A stretch of 64,000 nucleotides of DNA, from NCBI RefSeq assembly GCF_004342285.1, contig NZ_SMCV01000003.1, forward strand, positions 124,001 through 188,000. The letters run 5' to 3'. Positions 41,388 to 51,462 of the stretch are shown in pieces. Source of the stretch: Klebsiella sp. BIGb0138 (lineage in GTDB: Bacteria > Pseudomonadota > Gammaproteobacteria > Enterobacterales > Enterobacteriaceae). The notes under the pieces are model-generated. The model was not told the DNA's origin. It made no database searches and saw only the letters and a program-made list of their open reading frames with translations. The first letter of the stretch is position 1. Every line of letters begins with the position of its first letter. Both the position numbers and the translations under genes were made by a program.

Positions 41388-43235
41388 GTGTTAAACCGTT
41401 ATCCTTTGTGGAAGTACATCATGCTGGTCGTCGTGATCATCGTCGGCCTGATGTATGCGCTCCCCAACCTGTATGGTGAGGATCCGGCCGTTCAAATCAC
41501 TGGCGCGCGCGGTGTCGCCGCCAGTGAGCAAACGCTGATCCAGGTCCAGAAAACGTTACAAGAAGAAAAAATTACCGCTAAGTCTGTGGCACTGGAAGAG
41601 GGCGCCATTCTTGCGCGCTTCGACACCACCGATGTCCAGTTACGCGCACGTGAAGTGCTGATGGGCGTATTGGGTGACAAATACGTTGTGGCGCTGAACC
41701 TTGCACCGGCTACCCCGCGCTGGTTAGCGGCCATTCATGCTGAGCCGATGAAGCTGGGTCTTGACCTACGCGGCGGCGTACACTTCCTGATGGAAGTGGA
41801 TATGGAGACTGCGCTGGGCAAACTGCAGGAACAAAATATCGACAGCCTGCGCAGCGAACTGCGTGAAAAAGGCATCCCTTACTCCACCGTGCGTAAGGAA
41901 GACAATTTTGGTCTGAGCATTGCTTTTCGCGATAGCGCAGCACGCGATCAGGCCATCTCCTGGCTGGGCCCGCGCCACCGCGATCTGGTCATCTCCAGCC
42001 AGGGAAATAACGCCCTGAAAGCGGTGATGAGCGATGAGCGCATGAAAGAGGCCCGCGAATACGCCGTACAGCAGAACATTAATATACTGCGCAACCGCGT
42101 TAACCAACTGGGCGTTGCCGAGCCGCTGGTTCAGCGTCAGGGCGCCGACCGTATCGTGGTTGAGCTGCCGGGTATTCAGGATACCGCGCGGGCGAAAGAG
42201 ATCCTCGGCGCCACGGCGACCCTGGAATTCCGTCTGGTCAACAGCAACGTTGACAGCGCCGCTGCCGCATCGGGCCGCGTGCCTGGCGACTCCGAAGTGA
42301 AAGATACCCGTGAAGGTCGCCCGGTTGTACTCTACAAGCGCGTGATTCTGACCGGTGACCATATCACCGACTCGACGTCGAGCATGGATGAGTTCAACCA
42401 GCCGCAGGTTAACATCTCTCTGGATAGCGCAGGCGGCAACATCATGTCTAACTTCACCAAGGACAACATCGGTAAGCCGATGGCGACCCTGTTCGTGGAG
42501 TACAAAGACAGCGGTAAGAAAGATGCCAACGGTCGTGCGGTTCTGGTGAAAGAGGAAGAGGTGATTAACATCGCCAACATCCAGTCGCGCCTGGGCAACA
42601 GCTTCCGTATCACCGGTATCAGCAACCCGAACGAAGCGCGTCAGCTTTCGCTGCTGCTGCGTGCCGGTGCGCTGATTGCGCCGATTCAGATCGTTGAAGA
42701 GCGTACCATCGGTCCAACCCTCGGGATGCAGAACATCAAACAGGGCCTGGAAGCGTGTCTGGCTGGTCTGGTCGTTTCTATCCTGTTCATGATTTTCTTC
42801 TATAAGAAATTTGGTCTGATTGCGACCTCGGCGCTGGTGGCGAACCTGGTTCTGATCGTCGGTATCATGTCCCTGCTGCCAGGGGCCACGCTGAGTATGC
42901 CGGGGATTGCGGGTATCGTGCTCACCCTTGCGGTGGCGGTCGATGCTAACGTACTGATCAACGAGCGTATTAAAGAAGAATTGAGCAACGGGCGTTCCGT
43001 TCAGCAGGCGATTGATGAAGGTTACAAGGGCGCATTCAGCTCGATCTTCGATGCTAACATCACGACGTTGATCAAAGTTATCATCCTGTACGCGGTCGGT
43101 ACCGGTGCCATTAAAGGGTTTGCTATTACTACCGGTATCGGTGTGGCAACCTCGATGTTTACCGCTATCGTCGGCACCCGTGCCATCGTGAACCTGCTGT
43201 ACGGCGGCAAGCGCGTTAAAAAGCTGTCTATCTGA
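41388..43235 (+). CDS. secD: Protein translocase subunit SecD
   Basis: A 615-residue RND-type membrane protein that uses the proton gradient to help pull proteins through SecYEG. It starts at GTG 41388. One helix lies near the N-terminus, followed by a large periplasmic domain (P1) and a five-helix C-terminal block with the conserved DLRGGVHF and [14 protein letters not shown]. The length equals the E. coli protein. Confidence 0.98.
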   Translation: MLNRYPLWKYIMLVVVIIVGLMYALPNLYGEDPAVQITGARGVAASEQTLIQVQKTLQEEKITAKSVALEEGAILARFDTTDVQLRAREVLMGVLGDKYVVALNLAPATPRWLAAIHAEPMKLGLDLRGGVHFLMEVDMETALGKLQEQNIDSLRSELREKGIPYSTVRKEDNFGLSIAFRDSAARDQAISWLGPRHRDLVISSQGNNALKAVMSDERMKEAREYAVQQNINILRNRVNQLGVAEPLVQRQGADRIVVELPGIQDTARAKEILGATATLEFRLVNSNVDSAAAASGRVPGDSEVKDTREGRPVVLYKRVILTGDHITDSTSSMDEFNQPQVNISLDSAGGNIMSNFTKDNIGKPMATLFVEYKDSGKKDANGRAVLVKEEEVINIANIQSRLGNSFRITGISNPNEARQLSLLLRAGALIAPIQIVEERTIGPTLGMQNIKQGLEACLAGLVVSILFMIFFYKKFGLIATSALVANLVLIVGIMSLLPGATLSMPGIAGIVLTLAVAVDANVLINERIKEELSNGRSVQQAIDEGYKGAFSSIFDANITTLIKVIILYAVGTGAIKGFAITTGIGVATSMFTAIVGTRAIVNLLYGGKRVKKLSI

Positions 43236-43245
43236 GGAGTGCGTT

Positions 43246-44217
43246 GTGGCACAGGAATATACTGTTGAACAATTGAACCACGGCCGTAAAGTCTATGACT
43301 TTATGCGCTGGGACTACTGGGCTTTCGGCATCTCCGGTTTTCTGCTGATTGCCGCCATTATTGTGATGGGCGTGCGTGGGTTTAACTGGGGTCTGGACTT
43401 CACCGGCGGGACGGTGATTGAAATTACCCTCGAAAAACCCGCGGACATGGACCAGATGCGCGACGCGCTGCAGAAGGCGGGCTTTGAAGAGCCGCAGCTG
43501 CAGAACTTCGGCAGCAGCCGCGATATCATGGTGCGTATGCCGCCGGTACACGATGCCAACGGCAGCCAGGAGCTGGGCAGTAAGGTCATTAGCGTGATTA
43601 ACGAATCGACCAGCCAGAACGCGACGGTGAAACGTATCGAGTTCGTGGGGCCAAGCGTCGGGGCAGACCTGGCGCAAAGCGGCGCGATGGCGCTGCTGGC
43701 GGCGTTGATCTGTATCCTGGTGTACGTCGGTTTCCGTTTTGAATGGCGTCTGGCCGCCGGGGTGGTTATCGCCCTCGCGCACGATGTGGTCATTACTATG
43801 GGCATCCTGTCGCTGTTCCATATCGAAATTGACCTGACCATCGTGGCCTCGCTGATGTCGGTGATCGGCTACTCGCTGAACGACAGCATCGTGGTCTCTG
43901 ACCGTATCCGTGAAAACTTCCGTAAGATCCGCCGCGGTACGCCGTATGAGATCTTCAACGTGTCGTTGACCCAGACGCTGCATCGTACCTTGATTACCTC
44001 CGGTACCACGTTGGTGGTGATCCTGATGCTGTATCTCTTTGGCGGCCCGGTGCTGGAAGGCTTCTCGCTGACCATGCTGATCGGCGTCTCTATCGGTACG
44101 GCCTCTTCTATCTACGTAGCGTCCGCGCTGGCGCTGAAGCTGGGCATGAAGCGCGAGCATATGCTGCAGCAGAAAGTTGAGAAAGAAGGGGCGGATCAGC
44201 CGTCAATTCTGCCGTAA
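43246..44217 (+). CDS. secF: Protein translocase subunit SecF
   Basis: A 323-residue partner of SecD with six helices. It has [12 protein letters not shown] after the first helix and [18 protein letters not shown] in the C-terminal block. It starts at GTG 43246, 10 bases behind secD. A clear terminator follows, so the operon ends here. In E. coli yajD is next; here a metabolic insert takes its place. Confidence 0.98.
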   Translation: MAQEYTVEQLNHGRKVYDFMRWDYWAFGISGFLLIAAIIVMGVRGFNWGLDFTGGTVIEITLEKPADMDQMRDALQKAGFEEPQLQNFGSSRDIMVRMPPVHDANGSQELGSKVISVINESTSQNATVKRIEFVGPSVGADLAQSGAMALLAALICILVYVGFRFEWRLAAGVVIALAHDVVITMGILSLFHIEIDLTIVASLMSVIGYSLNDSIVVSDRIRENFRKIRRGTPYEIFNVSLTQTLHRTLITSGTTLVVILMLYLFGGPVLEGFSLTMLIGVSIGTASSIYVASALALKLGMKREHMLQQKVEKEGADQPSILP

Positions 44218-44240
44218 GTCAGGTACGTTCTGTTAATGTC

Positions 44241-44268
44241 ATCCCGGTCGCAAGGCCGGGATTTTTTT
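44241..44268 (+). terminator. Terminator after secF
   Basis: ATCCCGG (44241-44247) and CCGGGAT (44255-44261) form a stem followed by seven T residues. Confidence 0.9.
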
Positions 44269-44333
44269 ATTACCGTTCCCCGCAAATTTGGTTACTCTCC
44301 CTGCACAGCGTTTAATGACATGGAGATCTGCCG

Positions 44334-45731
44334 ATGGCCGTCATCACCCTTTCCCCAGTAGCCCAACCTGACGTCTGGCACGACCTGCCTTCCGTCACCC
44401 TCAGCGATGAAACCCTACGTCAGCGCAAAGCCAAAGTGCTTGCGCACATGCGCCAGCACGGGTTTGACACGCTGATTGTCTACGCCGATAAAGAGCATGG
44501 CGGCAACTTTGAGTATCTCACCGGATTTATTCCTCGTTTTGAAGAGGCGCTGCTGGTGCTGCACGGCGCGGGGGAGACGGTGCTGGTGCTGGGCAATGAA
44601 AACCTCAAGCTGGCGGCCTGCGCCCGGCTGGAAAACCGGGTGATCCATGCGCCGTGGTTCTCGTTGCCGAATCAACCGATGACCAATGACCAGCCTCTGT
44701 CGCAGCTGTTGCAGGACGCCGGCGTTAGCGCCGGGAAAAAACTGGGGCTGGCAGGGTGGAAGCTGTTTACCGGCCACGCTGACGACCGGGCGCAGATGTT
44801 TGACCTGCCGGCTTTTATCGTTGATGCCATTCGCCAGGCCGCCGGACCGCAGGCGGTACTGCGCAACGCCACCGGGATATTTATTGCGCCGGACGGCGGG
44901 GTGAGAACGGTTAACTCCGCCAATGAGCTGGCCCATTACGAATACGGCGCCAACCTGGCATCAACGGCGATCCTGACCGCACTCAACGCCATCGCGCCGG
45001 GGAAAACGGAAAAGCAGATCGGCGCGCTGCTGGCTGCGGAAGGCCAGCCCAACAGCGTGGTGATGATTGCCGCCACGGGGCAGCGCTTTGCTCATGCCAA
45101 CCTCTACCCCGGTGATAAAACCATCACGCGTGGCGATAAGTTCTCGCTGACTACTGCTTATAAAGGCGGCTTAAGCAGCCGTGCGGCATATGTGGTCCAC
45201 GATGAAACGGAGCTGGCACCGGAGGTCGCGGATTATCTGGAAGTCGTGGCGAAGCCCTATTTTCGGGCGGTGGTCAGCTGGCTGGAAAATCTGCGTATCG
45301 GGATGCGCGGCGGCGAGATGTATGCGCTGATCGAGCGGGTTTTGCCGAAAGCGGAGTATCGCTGGCACCTGAACCCCGGGCATCTGGTGGCTGACGAAGA
45401 GTGGCTGTGTTCACCCATCGGACCGGACTCCAGCGCCTGCCTGCGCAGCGGTATGCTTTTGCAGATCGACATTATCCCGTCCCGGGCCGGCTATGGCGGG
45501 GCAAGTTGCGAAGATACGGTGGCGTTAGCGGATGCGGCGCTGCGCGATGAGCTGGCGCAGGCTTACCCGCGGCTCTGGCAGCGGATCCTCGCCCGGCGCG
45601 CCTATATTCGCCAGCAGCTGGGCATTGCCCTGCCCGAGGAGGTGCTGCCGTTTTCCAACACCGTGGGCTATTTCCGCCCGTGGCTGCTGGATCCGTCGCG
45701 CGCGCTGGTGCAGGCAGCAGAGGGCGCGTAA
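44334..45731 (+). CDS. M24-fold (Xaa-Pro aminopeptidase-like) protein, metal site degenerate
   Basis: A 465-residue cytosolic protein with a creatinase-like N-terminal domain and a pita-bread C-terminal domain. The usual five metal ligands are not all present. The region that normally holds two Asp reads GDKFSLTTAYKGGLSSRAAYV. His remains in NPGHLVADEEW, the first Glu is Asp in LLQIDIIPSR, and the last Glu stays in SCEDTVALAD. Aminopeptidase activity is therefore doubtful; a different reaction or a binding role is possible. AUG follows GGAGATCTGCCG. It has its own promoter region after the secF terminator. Confidence 0.8.
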   Translation: MAVITLSPVAQPDVWHDLPSVTLSDETLRQRKAKVLAHMRQHGFDTLIVYADKEHGGNFEYLTGFIPRFEEALLVLHGAGETVLVLGNENLKLAACARLENRVIHAPWFSLPNQPMTNDQPLSQLLQDAGVSAGKKLGLAGWKLFTGHADDRAQMFDLPAFIVDAIRQAAGPQAVLRNATGIFIAPDGGVRTVNSANELAHYEYGANLASTAILTALNAIAPGKTEKQIGALLAAEGQPNSVVMIAATGQRFAHANLYPGDKTITRGDKFSLTTAYKGGLSSRAAYVVHDETELAPEVADYLEVVAKPYFRAVVSWLENLRIGMRGGEMYALIERVLPKAEYRWHLNPGHLVADEEWLCSPIGPDSSACLRSGMLLQIDIIPSRAGYGGASCEDTVALADAALRDELAQAYPRLWQRILARRAYIRQQLGIALPEEVLPFSNTVGYFRPWLLDPSRALVQAAEGA

Positions 45732-45735
45732 AACA

Positions 45736-45759
45736 CTCCTGACAGTATGCTGTCAGGAG
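45736..45759. promoter_or_regulatory. Perfect 10-bp palindrome, candidate operator of the VOC-WYL pair
   Basis: CTCCTGACAG (45736-45745), TATG, and CTGTCAGGAG (45750-45759) make a perfect inverted repeat starting 5 bases after the M24 stop and ending 47 bases before the VOC start. A repeat of the half-site (CCTGTCAT) follows at 45761. It lacks a T-run, so it looks like an operator rather than a terminator. Confidence 0.5.
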
Positions 45760-45806
45760 CCCTGTCATACACTCCTTGTGAACTTACACAACGGACAGGA
45801 GGATGT

Positions 45807-46172
45807 ATGAATAATGTGATTAACTGGTTTGAAATTCCGGTCGTCGATATGGATCGCGCGATGAAGTTTTACTCGCAGTTACTGGCTATTGAATTCCGTC
45901 AGGAAACCATCTCTGGCATTGAGAATGCGGTGTTTCCGTATACCCATCCGGCAACCGGCGGTGCGCTGGTGAAAGGTGAAATGTTCACCCCTGCCAGTAC
46001 CGGCGTGGTGGTGTATCTGCATACTGCCGATATTGCCTCAACCTTAACGCGCCTGGAGCAAGCCGGCGGCAGCAAGGTTTTTGGCCCGGAAGTGCTACCG
46101 CACGATATCGGGACCATCGCCCTGTTTACCGACAGCGAAGGTAACCGCGTTGGGCTGCACCAGCCGGCTTAA
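45807..46172 (+). CDS. VOC family protein (glyoxalase/bleomycin-resistance fold)
   Basis: A 121-residue single-domain VOC protein. It has the start NVINWFEIPVVDMDRAMKFY with a metal-type Glu in FEIP, a central VVYLHTADI and a final LFTDSEGNRVGLHQP. Members bind metals and small molecules; the activity is not specified. The ATG at 45807 has ACAGGAGGATGT before it. It is 24 bases from the regulator gene that follows and likely cotranscribed with it. Confidence 0.87.
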   Translation: MNNVINWFEIPVVDMDRAMKFYSQLLAIEFRQETISGIENAVFPYTHPATGGALVKGEMFTPASTGVVVYLHTADIASTLTRLEQAGGSKVFGPEVLPHDIGTIALFTDSEGNRVGLHQPA

Positions 46173-46196
46173 CCCGCAGAACGATGTGAAAGGAAC

Positions 46197-46877
46197 ATGA
46201 CCCGACGCGCCGATCGTTTATTTCAGATAGTACAAATTCTGCGCGGCAGGCGGCTGACGACGGCCGCGCTGCTGGCGGAGCGGCTCGCCGTGTCGGAGCG
46301 CACGATCTACCGTGATATTCGCGATTTATCGCTTTCCGGCGTTCCGGTCGAAGGGGAGGCCGGCAGCGGCTACCGGCTGATGTCGGGCTTTGATCTCCCG
46401 CCGCTGATGCTGACCCATCGTGAATCGGAAGCGCTGATGGTGGCTATCCGTGTGCTTAAAACCTGGGGCGGCGATTCGCTGTCGCGAGAGCTGGAGTCGG
46501 CGCAGGAAAAGGTGCTGGCAATTTTGCCGGAAGAGAGCCGTCGCAAGGCGGAGCAGACGCGGATTTTTGCCCCGGATCTCGGCAATCAGCCCTATTCCAG
46601 AAGTGATTTTGATCTCATCCACCAGGCGATTTCTGCGCAGCGGGTGCTGGCACTGGATTACCGTGACGAGGCCGGGCAGCGGTCGCAGCGGGAGGTGATG
46701 CCGCTGGGTCTGTTCTTCTGGGGCGAACGCTGGATGCTGGTGGCCTGGTGCGAACTGCGCAACGACTATCGCTGTTTTCGCCTCGACCGCTGTCTGCGGA
46801 TCGTTGCCACGGAGCGGCGTTTTCGCGAAGGTGCCGACCGTTCATTGAGCGATTTTTTACGTAAGGTGAAGTGTTAA
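46197..46877 (+). CDS. YafY-type HTH regulator with WYL domain
   Basis: A 226-residue regulator. The N-terminal winged helix contains LAERLAVSERTIYRDIRDL (residues about 26-44), and the WYL-type domain follows from about residue 145 (RVLALDYRDEAGQRSQREVMPLGL, then WMLVAWCELRNDYRCFRLDR). WYL proteins sense small ligands or nucleic acid signals. It probably controls the VOC gene and itself through the palindrome at 45736-45759 (inference). Confidence 0.88.
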   Translation: MTRRADRLFQIVQILRGRRLTTAALLAERLAVSERTIYRDIRDLSLSGVPVEGEAGSGYRLMSGFDLPPLMLTHRESEALMVAIRVLKTWGGDSLSRELESAQEKVLAILPEESRRKAEQTRIFAPDLGNQPYSRSDFDLIHQAISAQRVLALDYRDEAGQRSQREVMPLGLFFWGERWMLVAWCELRNDYRCFRLDRCLRIVATERRFREGADRSLSDFLRKVKC

Positions 46878-46921
46878 GCCTGGTCTGGCGGGGCAGTCTT
46901 ATTGCCGGGAGCGGCTTTTTT

Positions 46922-46942
46922 CCGGCGGCGCGGCGCCGCCGG
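46922..46942. terminator. GC-rich hairpin between WYL regulator and tsx
   Basis: CCGGCGGCGC and GCGCCGCCGG lie back to back (46922-46942), forming a very stable stem. ATTTTATC follows on the plus strand and a run of A-complement on the other side, so it probably ends the regulator transcript and perhaps tsx. Confidence 0.6.
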
Positions 46943-46961
46943 ATTTTATCGTCAGGCAGGA

Positions 46962-47846
46962 TTAGAAGTTGTAGCCGACAACAAAGTAACCACCCCAGCC
47001 GGTAGAACGGACGTTGAAGTCGCCGTCGCCGAAGTTCAGCTTAGCGTCGTCTGCCCATTGGCCGCCGTTGTGGAAGTAACGTGCTACGACAGAGTAGTGC
47101 CAGTGATCATAGTTCAGCGCCAGGATGTGGCTGGAAGCGATGGAGTTGCTGCTACGCGCGTGCTTACCGTTCAGGTCGTAGAAGTTGTCATCGCCCAGAT
47201 CGGAACCCCAGTCAAAGTTGGTGAAGCCGATATAGCTCAGCGAGCCGCCCCACAGGTCGGTCAGCGGAACAAAGTATTTCACTTTGAAGCGATAGCCATC
47301 CCACTCGTTTTCGTTGGACGCGCCATAGTTCTGCCACTGGTATTTCGCATACACGTTCAGGGACAGGCTCATCGGCAGGCCGGTATCGATGTCGGTACCC
47401 AGACCCATGTACCAGGTGCTCTGGCGACCGGAGGCGTTACGACCCATATCGTAGATATAGTTGTTGGCGAAATACCACTCTTTGAACGGACCAAAGCTCA
47501 GATCGGTATTGGTCAGTTTGTCGATGGAGAAGCGCGGTTCAATTTCCATAAACAGTGGTGAACCGTGGTTCCAGATACCTTTCGCGTCGGTGTTACCGCC
47601 AAAGAATACTGGCGCATCCATGTAACCATAAAAATCGAACCAATCTTTCTTGGCGAACGCTTCGTATTCCAGGTAGGTATCGTTACGGATCTGCGGCCCA
47701 AAACGCGTGTGGTAGCTACCCACCACGTTTACACTCTGGTGCCACCAGTCAGACAGGTACTGCGGTTTGTCGTTTTCTGCCGCGCCAGCAGTGAACGATG
47801 TGGACAGCGCCAGAACGGCGCCTGCTGCCAGTAATGTTTTTTTCAT
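46962..47846 (-). CDS. tsx: Nucleoside-specific channel-forming protein Tsx
   Basis: A 294-residue outer-membrane beta-barrel that lets nucleosides through; it is also the receptor for phage T6 and colicin K in E. coli. The signal peptide ends at FTAGAAEND. The mature part has alternating strands rich in Tyr, Trp and Phe and closes with VGYNF, the usual C-terminal Phe for outer-membrane assembly. The length matches E. coli Tsx. Confidence 0.97.
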   Translation of the reverse strand: MKKTLLAAGAVLALSTSFTAGAAENDKPQYLSDWWHQSVNVVGSYHTRFGPQIRNDTYLEYEAFAKKDWFDFYGYMDAPVFFGGNTDAKGIWNHGSPLFMEIEPRFSIDKLTNTDLSFGPFKEWYFANNYIYDMGRNASGRQSTWYMGLGTDIDTGLPMSLSLNVYAKYQWQNYGASNENEWDGYRFKVKYFVPLTDLWGGSLSYIGFTNFDWGSDLGDDNFYDLNGKHARSSNSIASSHILALNYDHWHYSVVARYFHNGGQWADDAKLNFGDGDFNVRSTGWGGYFVVGYNF

Positions 47847-47949
47847 AATGATGCCACTGTTTAAATTAAGCCAAAAGGCGTGAGAAACGTTGCCGAAGCG
47901 TTGCTAAATATTTCGTATTTCTGTGGGGGTCTATTATAGAAATCATTGC

Positions 47950-47974
47950 TCACAAAAATACGTGTTGTTTCACA
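47950..47974 (-). promoter_or_regulatory. Candidate CRP half-sites upstream of tsx
   Basis: TCACA occurs at 47950-47954 and 47970-47974 (TGTGA on the tsx strand), 20 bases apart. The E. coli tsx promoter is controlled by CRP-cAMP with CytR, which fits, but neither site has a good second half. The rest of the 294-base gap up to yajI has no gene. Confidence 0.35.
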
Positions 47975-48140
47975 GAACAGAAACATACGTAATCGATTGC
48001 GTTCACGATTCTATGCATTTCTTGACAAAATGCCACTGAAATTCATCAGTGCGGCCAATTTTTACTGAACCGAACGGAAAAATTGTGAATGAATTTTCGC
48101 GGGGGAGGGCCGGATGTCAGCGACACCCGGCGACAGCGCT

Positions 48141-48683
48141 TTACTGCGGGTTGGCGGGCTGGATATCGTGAATGCGCACGAAGCCGAGCCGATCCGGCGT
48201 GACGCCGTTCAGGCGCAGCGGGATGTCCACATCGCTGGGGGCCAGAGTGCTGGCGGGCGCGCTGATCAGCTGATCCTGAACGTTCACTTCCTGATAGTTT
48301 TCCGTCGTGCCGCTGAGCTCACCGGAGGCGACGGTGGCGCTAAACGCCGGTAGCGGATCGTTCGATTCACCCTGAATACGTAACGTCAGGCGAGTGCCGC
48401 CCGCGTCAGGGGTGATATCACGTAGCGACATCCGCAATGTCCCGATTTGGCTTTGCAGGCGCGCCGGGGTTCTGGCGCCGGGCAGGAGATAGACGCCGCT
48501 GCTGGACTTTGCGTTCAGGGCGTTTTGCTGGGTAATCTTCACCGTTTGCTGATTAAGCTGCGTCATCTCTTTGCTCAACGTACTCACGCTTTGGTCCATC
48601 TGGCGAACTGCACTTTGCTGGGCGCAGGCGCTGAGGGTAAAGAGACTCGCCACAATGGCCAGCTTAAAATAACGTCTTGTCAT
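48141..48683 (-). CDS. yajI: YajI family lipoprotein (DUF3251)
   Basis: A 180-residue predicted lipoprotein. The signal peptide ends in a lipobox LSAC (cysteine near residue 20) followed by AQQ, so outer-membrane sorting is expected. A short coiled-coil-like segment (QMDQSVSTLSKEMTQLNQQ) follows. Function unknown. It is divergent from nrdR. Confidence 0.9.
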   Translation of the reverse strand: MTRRYFKLAIVASLFTLSACAQQSAVRQMDQSVSTLSKEMTQLNQQTVKITQQNALNAKSSSGVYLLPGARTPARLQSQIGTLRMSLRDITPDAGGTRLTLRIQGESNDPLPAFSATVASGELSGTTENYQEVNVQDQLISAPASTLAPSDVDIPLRLNGVTPDRLGFVRIHDIQPANPQ

Positions 48684-48795
48684 GGTAGGGGATTCCGTTA
48701 ACAGAGAATAATTAATGGTAGCCAGTTCAGATTAACCAGGCATAGATCCTTTGTCTCAAAAGCTCTTTCTTTGTTGTCGGGTCACTTCGCGGTAA

Positions 48796-49281
<486 letters not shown>

Positions 49282-49284
49282 GCC

Positions 49285-50388
49285 ATGCATGACGAAATGT
49301 ACATGGCGCGAGCGCTCAAGCTGGCGCAGCGCGGGCGTTTTACGACCCATCCGAACCCGAATGTCGGCTGTGTGATCGTGAAAGACGGTGACATCGTCGG
49401 GGAAGGTTTTCACTATCGCGCCGGTGAGCCGCATGCGGAAGTGCATGCGCTGCGCATGGCCGGCGACAAGGCCAAAGGGGCGACCGCCTACGTAACGCTG
49501 GAGCCCTGCAGCCATCATGGCCGTACGCCGCCCTGCTGCGAAGCGCTGATTGCCGCGGGCGTCACCCGCGTCGTTGCCGCGATGCAGGATCCTAACCCGC
49601 AGGTGGCGGGGCGCGGTCTGTATCGTCTGCAGCAGGAAGGAATTGCGGTCAGCCATGGCCTGATGATGGGCGAAGCTGAAGCGCTGAATAAAGGCTTTCT
49701 CAAGCGGATGCGCACCGGATTCCCTTATGTTCAGCTCAAAATGGGCGCTTCGCTGGATGGGCGCACGGCGATGGCCAGCGGCGAAAGCCAGTGGATCACC
49801 TCGGCGCAGGCGCGGCGCGACGTACAGCGTCTGCGCGCCCGGAGCCATGCTATTTTGACCAGCAGCGCCACCGTTCTGGCGGACGACCCGGCACTGACCG
49901 TGCGCTGGGAAGAACTGGACCCCGATACCCAGGCGCTGTACCCGCGGGAAAACCTGCGTCAGCCGCTGCGGATCGTCATCGACAGCCACAACCGCGTCAC
50001 GCCGCAGCACCGCATTGTGCAGCAGGCGGGAGAGACTCTTTTTGCCCGTACCCAGGCTGACGATCGGCAATGGCCGGAAAACGTGCGCACCCTGCAGATC
50101 CCGGAACATAACGGCCACCTTGATCTGGTGTTATTGATGATGCAGCTTGGCAAACAGCAGGTGAACAGCATCTGGGTGGAGGCGGGGCCGACGCTGGCCG
50201 GCGCGCTTTTGCAGGCGGGGCTGGTGGACGAGCTTATCGTCTATATTGCGCCTAAACTATTAGGCAGTGACGCGCGCGGGCTATGCGAGCTGCCGGGCCT
50301 TGAGAAACTGGCCGCAGCTCCCCATTTCAAATTCAATGAGATACGTCATGTAGGCCCGGATGTTTGCCTGCATTTAGTGGGCGCATGA
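49285..50388 (+). CDS. ribD: Bifunctional riboflavin deaminase/reductase RibD
   Basis: A 367-residue two-domain enzyme for the second and third steps of riboflavin synthesis. The deaminase domain has HAEVHAL and PCSHHGRTPPCC for zinc (residues about 50-85). The reductase domain (from about residue 150) has KMGASLDGRTA, VWVEAGPTLAG in related form (IWVEAGPTLAGALLQ), and a C-terminal HVGPDVCLHLVG. Confidence 0.97.
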   Translation: MHDEMYMARALKLAQRGRFTTHPNPNVGCVIVKDGDIVGEGFHYRAGEPHAEVHALRMAGDKAKGATAYVTLEPCSHHGRTPPCCEALIAAGVTRVVAAMQDPNPQVAGRGLYRLQQEGIAVSHGLMMGEAEALNKGFLKRMRTGFPYVQLKMGASLDGRTAMASGESQWITSAQARRDVQRLRARSHAILTSSATVLADDPALTVRWEELDPDTQALYPRENLRQPLRIVIDSHNRVTPQHRIVQQAGETLFARTQADDRQWPENVRTLQIPEHNGHLDLVLLMMQLGKQQVNSIWVEAGPTLAGALLQAGLVDELIVYIAPKLLGSDARGLCELPGLEKLAAAPHFKFNEIRHVGPDVCLHLVGA

Positions 50389-50474
50389 TCTCCCTGGTCG
50401 AAAGGGAAGCAGCGCACAAATTATTATGATAAAATCCGCCCCCCTGCGGGGCCATATGAACCCGAAGGAAGAGT

Positions 50475-50945
50475 ATGAACATTATTGAAGCTAACGTTGC
50501 TACCCCGGACGCTCGCGTCGCCATCACCATTGCGCGTTTCAACAACTTTATCAATGACAGCCTGCTGGAAGGGGCGCTTGACGCACTGAAGCGCATCGGT
50601 CAGGTAAAAGATGAAAATATTACCGTTGTGTGGGTTCCAGGCGCGTATGAGCTGCCGCTGGCGGCTGGCGTACTGGCAAAAACCGGTAAATATGACGCGG
50701 TTATTGCGCTGGGTACGGTGATTCGTGGTGGTACCGCGCACTTTGAATATGTGGCTGGCGGAGCAAGCAATGGCCTCGCTCATGTCGCGCAGGACAGCGA
50801 AATCCCGGTAGCCTTTGGTGTTCTGACCACAGAAAGCATTGAACAAGCCATCGAACGCGCTGGCACCAAAGCCGGTAATAAAGGCGCAGAAGCTGCGCTG
50901 ACCGCGCTGGAAATGATTAACGTATTGAAAGCCATCAAGGCCTGA
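50475..50945 (+). CDS. ribE: 6,7-dimethyl-8-ribityllumazine synthase
   Basis: A 156-residue enzyme (also called RibH) that condenses the pyrimidine and butanone phosphate precursors of riboflavin into the lumazine; it forms a 60-subunit shell. Phosphate and substrate motifs are [28 protein letters not shown] and [10 protein letters not shown]. An 86-base gap after ribD holds AAGGAAGAG before the ATG. Confidence 0.97.
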   Translation: MNIIEANVATPDARVAITIARFNNFINDSLLEGALDALKRIGQVKDENITVVWVPGAYELPLAAGVLAKTGKYDAVIALGTVIRGGTAHFEYVAGGASNGLAHVAQDSEIPVAFGVLTTESIEQAIERAGTKAGNKGAEAALTALEMINVLKAIKA

Positions 50946-50966
50946 TTTTTTTGTAAGGGGAATTCC

Positions 50967-51386
50967 GTGAAACCTGCTGCTCGTCGCCGCGCCCGTGAGT
51001 GTGCTGTCCAGGCGCTTTACTCCTGGCAGTTGTCCCAGAACGACATCGCCGATGTTGAATACCAGTTCCTGGCGGAACAAGATGTTAAAGATGTCGACGT
51101 TCTGTATTTCCGCGAACTGCTGTCCGGAGTGGCGACTAACAGCGCATACCTCGACGGCCTGATGAAGCCGTACCTGTCCCGTCTGCTGGAAGAGCTGGGC
51201 CAGGTGGAAAAAGCGGTACTGCGTATCGCCCTGTTCGAGCTGTCAAAGCGTGACGATGTCCCGTACAAAGTGGCGATCAACGAAGCTATCGAACTGGCGA
51301 AAACCTTCGGCGCCGAAGATAGCCATAAGTTTGTTAACGGCGTGCTGGACAAAGCAGCCCCGGCAATTCGTCCCAACAAAAAGTAA
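50967..51386 (+). CDS. nusB: Transcription antitermination factor NusB
   Basis: A 139-residue all-helical RNA-binding protein that acts with NusE (S10) at boxA in ribosomal RNA operons. It starts at GTG 50967 with [20 protein letters not shown]. The C-terminal stretch [25 protein letters not shown] is the family hallmark. It is 21 bases behind ribE. Confidence 0.98.
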   Translation: MKPAARRRARECAVQALYSWQLSQNDIADVEYQFLAEQDVKDVDVLYFRELLSGVATNSAYLDGLMKPYLSRLLEELGQVEKAVLRIALFELSKRDDVPYKVAINEAIELAKTFGAEDSHKFVNGVLDKAAPAIRPNKK

Positions 51387-51391
51387 ACTCC

Positions 51392-51440
51392 AGGCCGGGT
51401 CTCGCGGGATGTCATCCACGCAGGGTCCGGCCTTATTCTT
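51392..51440 (+). terminator. Possible terminator between nusB and thiL
   Basis: AGGCCGG (51392-51398) pairs with CCGGCCT (51427-51433), and TATTCTTTTC follows. The loop is long, so termination is probably partial and thiL may still be read from upstream. Confidence 0.55.
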
Positions 51441-51462
51441 TTCTTTTGCTGAGGCATAACGT

